Assembly (NCBI GenBank): GCA_031257415.1
Contig: JAIROR010000008.1
Span: 1 to 8,514 of the forward strand
Direction of reading: 5' to 3'
DNA from: Holosporales bacterium
Lineage (GTDB): Bacteria > Pseudomonadota > Alphaproteobacteria > RUG11792
Length of the DNA: 8,514 nucleotides
The notes below the pieces were generated by a model. That model was given only the letters and a program-made list of their open reading frames with translations, had not been told where the DNA came from and did no database searches. This document shows, piece by piece, positions 5,766 to 8,514 of this stretch. Both the position numbers and the translations under genes were made by a program. Each line of letters begins with the position of its first letter. The first letter of the stretch is position 1.

Positions 5766-7553
5766 GTGATCATTACTGTAACCGAGCAGGCGGAGATAAT
5801 AAAGAGGGCTGCGGCAGAGGCAGGAGATGTTCCTGGAGTCTACATGATGATGAATTCCGAATCTGGAGTCATGTATGTCGGGAAGGCGAAGAGCTTGAAA
5901 AAGAGGCTTCTTTCGTATACGCGCACTCAAAACATGTCAAACCGCTTGAAGATGATGATATCCAAAGTAGCCAAGGTTGAATTTATAATAACTCGTTCTG
6001 AAACGGAAGCTTTGATTCTTGAGATCAACATGATAAAGGATAAAAAGCCATTCTTCAATGTGATGCTCAAGGATGACCAAACCTATCCATACATTGTGAT
6101 AGATGAAACGACTGATTTCCCAAGAATATATAAATATCGCAGCAGTAAAAGCAAGGGCAAAAATTTTTATGGACCATATCCATTGGTGACAGCTATTGAT
6201 TCCACTCTCAAGGTCATTCAAAAAGCTTTTATGCTGAGGGGCTGTTCTGACAATTATTTCAAGAACAGGAAAAGGCCGTGCCTGCAGTATTTTATAAAGA
6301 GGTGTTCCGCTCCGTGTGTTTGCAAAATAAGTATTGAAGAGTATCAAAAAAACGTCTGTCTGGCCAAAAATGTATTAGAAGGTAATGATGAAGTTGTGCG
6401 GAATTCTTTGATTAGAGAAATGAGGGAAGCCTCAAAGGCTTTGGATTTTGAAAAGGCTGCGCGAATAAGAGACCAAATCACCAACATCTCTGAAATTCAA
6501 GCCCACCAGTATGCCAGCATAGATGACGAAAATGCTACGGTAGATTTTATAGTAGTTTCAAAGGGGGCAGTAAACTCGATAGTTGGGATCACCTTTTACA
6601 GGAATGGGAGAAATGTTGGCTCAGATTCTTTCTGTCTAGAAAATTCTCTTGAGGATGATTCGGTCGCGACCATTTTGGAATCTTTTATCGGGCAATTCTA
6701 TAAAAATATAGAAGTTCCAGCGGTCATCGTAACAAGCAACAAATTAGAAAACAAACGAAATCTTGAAAAAGTCCTTAATGTTAAAATCATCGATTCTCCG
6801 ACGGAAAACTATAAAAAGATTATAGAAAATGCTTCAGAAAACATGAAATTTAAACATAATAATGAAAGCAACATTGATTTGTCATATCTTGAAAATTTAT
6901 TAAATCTTGAGGGAATAAACAGAATAGAGGTCTATGATAACAGCCATATAATGGGCACGAACGCCTGCGGAGCAATGATCGTTTTCGAGGAGGGGGCCCT
7001 CAGGCCTAATTTATATAGGAAATTTAATATTGATAACAAGATCGCCAATAAGGGGGACGATCTTGCGATGATGAAGTTCGTTCTCCAAAAGAGGATTAAT
7101 TCAGAGAGAATACCAGAAATCCCGGACCTTATTATCATAGATGGCGGAAAAACTCAGCTTGATGCTGCTTTGGAGGTTATCGAGAATATAAGCATTATAT
7201 CAATTGCCAAGCAGAACAATAGAAAGGTTGGTGATGAAAAAGTTGTTCTGCCCGATGGCAGGGAACTTTTTATTGAGGATCAAAATACATTAAATTTCCT
7301 GATAATGCTTAGAGATGAAGCGCATAAAACAGCAATAACTTTCCATAGGAAAAAGATGAAAAGCAATATGAAAAAATCCGAACTTGATCTGATTCCGACT
7401 ATAGGGCCTGTGCGGAAAAAGAAATTATTAGAACATTTTGGATCTATTAATGCTATTAAGAAGGCTTCTCTCGATGATATAATGTCCATACGTGGCATAG
7501 ATCGGAAAACCGCGGATATCGTTTTCGGTTTTTTTAATAAAAGGAAGATATGA
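5766..7553 (+). CDS. uvrC: Excinuclease ABC subunit C
   Basis: UvrC is the dual-incision nuclease of nucleotide excision repair, cutting 3' then 5' of lesions located by UvrAB. The 595 residues have every expected part. The GIY-YIG domain (23-100) has PGVY and YVGKAKSLKKR with Arg47 and Glu81 as likely catalytic residues. Four cysteines at 160, 172, 180 and 184 match the iron-sulphur cluster spacing of E. coli UvrC. The UVR motif at about 222-241 (ALDFEKAARIRDQI) binds UvrB. The RNase H-like nuclease domain has YDNSH (Asp391), GDD (Asp431), IDGGK (Asp459) and DEAH (His520). Two helix-hairpin-helix motifs (about 542-590) bind DNA. The GTG start gives a normal-length N-terminus; the ribosome-binding site is poor (GGGG close to the start). 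Its TGA overlaps the pgsA ATG. Confidence 0.97.
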   Translation: MIITVTEQAEIIKRAAAEAGDVPGVYMMMNSESGVMYVGKAKSLKKRLLSYTRTQNMSNRLKMMISKVAKVEFIITRSETEALILEINMIKDKKPFFNVMLKDDQTYPYIVIDETTDFPRIYKYRSSKSKGKNFYGPYPLVTAIDSTLKVIQKAFMLRGCSDNYFKNRKRPCLQYFIKRCSAPCVCKISIEEYQKNVCLAKNVLEGNDEVVRNSLIREMREASKALDFEKAARIRDQITNISEIQAHQYASIDDENATVDFIVVSKGAVNSIVGITFYRNGRNVGSDSFCLENSLEDDSVATILESFIGQFYKNIEVPAVIVTSNKLENKRNLEKVLNVKIIDSPTENYKKIIENASENMKFKHNNESNIDLSYLENLLNLEGINRIEVYDNSHIMGTNACGAMIVFEEGALRPNLYRKFNIDNKIANKGDDLAMMKFVLQKRINSERIPEIPDLIIIDGGKTQLDAALEVIENISIISIAKQNNRKVGDEKVVLPDGRELFIEDQNTLNFLIMLRDEAHKTAITFHRKKMKSNMKKSELDLIPTIGPVRKKKLLEHFGSINAIKKASLDDIMSIRGIDRKTADIVFGFFNKRKI

Positions 7554-8113
7554 GACAGGCGCTGAATATTCCCAATAGTTTGACACTGTCAAGGATATTT
7601 TTGTTGCCTGTATTGGCCATTCTATTCTATATTCACTATAATACGCTCAGGCTATACGTATTTGTGTTTTGTTGTGCGACTGATTTTCTTGATGGGTATT
7701 TGGCAAGAACATGCAAACAGACAACTCGGCTCGGGCAAATACTAGATCCGATCTCAGATAAGGCCCTTGTCGTGACAACAATCCTGTTTGTAACGGGGTT
7801 CGATATGATATCACACACCTCGTTGATACCGGCTGGTATTATTTTATGTAGGGAAGTGATGGTATCTGAGATAAGGAGCCTCGTTATTTCTGGTAGCGAC
7901 GAGTTTGCAACAATAAACATAGCCAAGTGGAAAACAGCAGTGCAAATGCTGTCTCTCTCCCTAATACTGGCATACCCAACCATAAACAATGCCGAAATTG
8001 CTGGATATCTCCATTTGATTGGCGAAATCTTGCTCTGGTTGTCGGCAGTCATAGCGGTCGTATCTGGGGTGATATATTGCTCAAAACATATGGATCTGAT
8101 AAGAGAAAAGTAA
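7550..8113 (+). CDS. pgsA: CDP-diacylglycerol--glycerol-3-phosphate 3-phosphatidyltransferase
   Basis: This inner-membrane enzyme makes phosphatidylglycerophosphate from CDP-diacylglycerol and glycerol 3-phosphate, the committed step to phosphatidylglycerol and cardiolipin. The 187 residues are of typical PgsA length. The CDP-alcohol phosphotransferase signature D-x2-DG-x2-AR-x8-G-x3-D-x3-D is perfect at 45-70, with metal-binding Asp45, Asp48, Asp66 and Asp70. NIPNSLTLSRIFLLP at 6-20 is the usual N-terminus. About five to six hydrophobic segments follow (near 16-30, 34-45, 72-86, 92-105, 130-145, 155-178). Translation is coupled to uvrC by an ATGA overlap with AAGGAAG six bases ahead. Another phosphatidyltransferase of the same fold (PssA) is less likely given length and N-terminus. 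The uvrC-pgsA pairing also occurs in gammaproteobacteria. Confidence 0.94.
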   Translation: MRQALNIPNSLTLSRIFLLPVLAILFYIHYNTLRLYVFVFCCATDFLDGYLARTCKQTTRLGQILDPISDKALVVTTILFVTGFDMISHTSLIPAGIILCREVMVSEIRSLVISGSDEFATINIAKWKTAVQMLSLSLILAYPTINNAEIAGYLHLIGEILLWLSAVIAVVSGVIYCSKHMDLIREK

Positions 8114-8224
8114 TCCCCAAATAGTTGCAACGTTTCTCAAGTCGGAATGTTTGGGAAGTAAAGTCGATCGAAAGCCGTCTTCTGAATCGATTTCTTGAGA
8201 CTTTTCTCATAGTTTCGCGGACAT

Positions 8225-8291
8225 ACACCAATACCCTCCTGGCTAACCCAGCAAGCTCTCGAGGAAAAGAGAGCCCGCAGGAACAGGTGTC
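8225..8291 (-). ncRNA. Putative structured leader or small RNA, copy B
   Basis: On the minus strand stem 1 is ACACC (8290-8286) with GGUGU (8229-8225). Stem 2 is UUCCU (8283-8279) with AGGAG (8240-8236). Stem 3 is GCGGGCUCUC (8278-8269) with GAGAGCUUGC (8260-8251), ten continuous pairs including two G-U, around loop UUUUCCUC. An AGGAGG at 8240-8235 sits six bases before GUG (8228-8226); the fold pairs both. From that GUG a 59-residue frame runs to 8049, antisense to the pgsA 3' end and with no recognisable motif. Family unknown; existence as an RNA is inferred. Confidence 0.45.
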
Positions 8292-8297
8292 AATATT

Positions 8298-8327
8298 ATT
8301 GTAGCATGCTTTTTTATTTTTATGCAA
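8298..8327 (-). promoter_or_regulatory. Putative sigma-70 promoter of copy B
   Basis: On the minus strand TTGCAT (8327-8322) and TACAAT (8303-8298) are 18 bp apart, with an AAAAATTTTT tract just upstream. This is among the best sigma-70 matches in the window. Start is expected near 8291, at the first base of the foldable RNA. Confidence 0.6.
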
Positions 8328-8431
8328 GAAAAATTTTTGTCCCATGAGAAAAAATGGAATGAAGTTAACCGGAGCGATCCCTGGGTTGGTTTGATAGAAC
8401 TATTGCTTTCCCTTGGTTTTTGCCCACTTCC

Positions 8432-8446
8432 TTAACAAACTATTAA
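8432..8446. promoter_or_regulatory. CtrA-type binding site (TTAA-N7-TTAA)
   Basis: TTAACAAACTATTAAC matches the alphaproteobacterial CtrA consensus TTAA-N7-TTAAC exactly. It arises from two adjacent 11-base repeats (8432-8442, 8443-8453). A DnaA-like box, TTTTACACA (relaxed consensus TTWTNCACA), lies at 8458-8466. CtrA controls cell-cycle genes and, in Caulobacter, origin firing. Which gene it would serve lies outside the window or is the copy B promoter about 105 bp to the left. Confidence 0.4.
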
Positions 8447-8514
8447 CAAACCACCTATTTTACACAGAAAAATTTAACTGCCGCAAAAATAATTGGAAAA
8501 AACGACCGCGTGTT

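Larger units (their letters stand above)
8197..8347 (-). repeat. Duplicated promoter-leader element, copy B
   Basis: This is the second copy of the element at 911-1062, 151 bp and about 90% identical, in the same orientation about 7.3 kb away. It lies 83 bp after the pgsA stop, while copy A lies 136 bp after the rlmB stop, so both follow plus-strand genes. Its promoter and hairpin are better formed than those of copy A, suggesting it is the less decayed copy. Confidence 0.9.
8114..8514. other. Non-coding right end of window
   Basis: About 400 bases follow pgsA. They contain copy B of the duplicated element (8197-8347), then AT-rich DNA with a CtrA-like box and a DnaA-like box. CCCAAA (8117-8122) and TTTGGG (8149-8154) can pair but with a long loop and no T-run, so no convincing pgsA terminator is seen. 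A small hairpin with a GCGA loop can form at 8367-8387. No tRNA or protein start with a ribosome-binding site is visible before the window ends. Confidence 0.6.

Noticed and set aside
5937..6347. 136-codon minus-strand ORF opposite uvrC
   Set aside because: Antisense to the conserved GIY-YIG and cysteine region of UvrC; the composition fits a shadow frame.
7636..8130. 164-codon minus-strand ORF opposite pgsA
   Set aside because: Antisense shadow of pgsA, whose CDP-alcohol phosphotransferase signature is perfect; no ribosome-binding site or motif.
8458..8466. Calling a replication origin from the DnaA-like box
   Set aside because: A single relaxed box and one CtrA site are not enough; the sequence ends before a cluster could be seen.

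Overview
The window looks like chromosomal DNA of a small-genome alphaproteobacterium, most likely in the Rickettsiales. A moderate-GC Anaplasmataceae genome such as Neorickettsia would fit. This is inferred from the mix of divergent core genes, an ftsA lying outside any division cluster, a stand-alone pyruvate dehydrogenase E2 gene, loose synteny and a sequence matching the alphaproteobacterial CtrA box. It was not checked against a database. No phage, transposase, CRISPR, rRNA or tRNA was seen.

Layout. At 1-774 lies a plus-strand RlmB-type 23S rRNA 2'-O-methyltransferase whose frame is open to the window edge. A non-coding gap at 775-1125 holds the first copy of a roughly 150 bp duplicated element. 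From 1126 to 5285 three genes lie on the minus strand. In transcription order they are an ABC-2 type export permease, the pyruvate dehydrogenase E2 subunit (pdhC) and the division protein FtsA. A small doubtful minus-strand ORF (5319-5525) lies ahead of the permease. A gap at 5286-5765 ends in an extended -10 promoter for a plus-strand pair, uvrC (excinuclease subunit C) and pgsA (phosphatidylglycerophosphate synthase), which overlap by ATGA. The last 400 bases (8114-8514) are non-coding and hold the second copy of the duplicated element and a perfect TTAA-N7-TTAAC site.

The genes serve unrelated housekeeping roles: ribosome modification, division, carbon entry to the TCA cycle, export, DNA repair and phospholipid synthesis. 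Only uvrC-pgsA is clearly co-transcribed.

The most interesting feature is the duplicated element (911-1062 and 8197-8347, about 90% identical). Read on the minus strand, each copy has a sigma-70-like promoter followed at the expected start point by a foldable RNA. In that fold an AGGAGG ribosome-binding site and a GTG codon are both paired. Substitutions between the copies mostly swap G-C for G-U pairs on the minus strand only, which suggests a structured minus-strand RNA, either a translation-controlling leader or a small RNA. Other points of note are a 24 bp tandem duplication covering the pdhC stop codon, a 26-residue repeat in the E2 linker, and neighbouring CtrA-like and DnaA-like boxes near the right edge.
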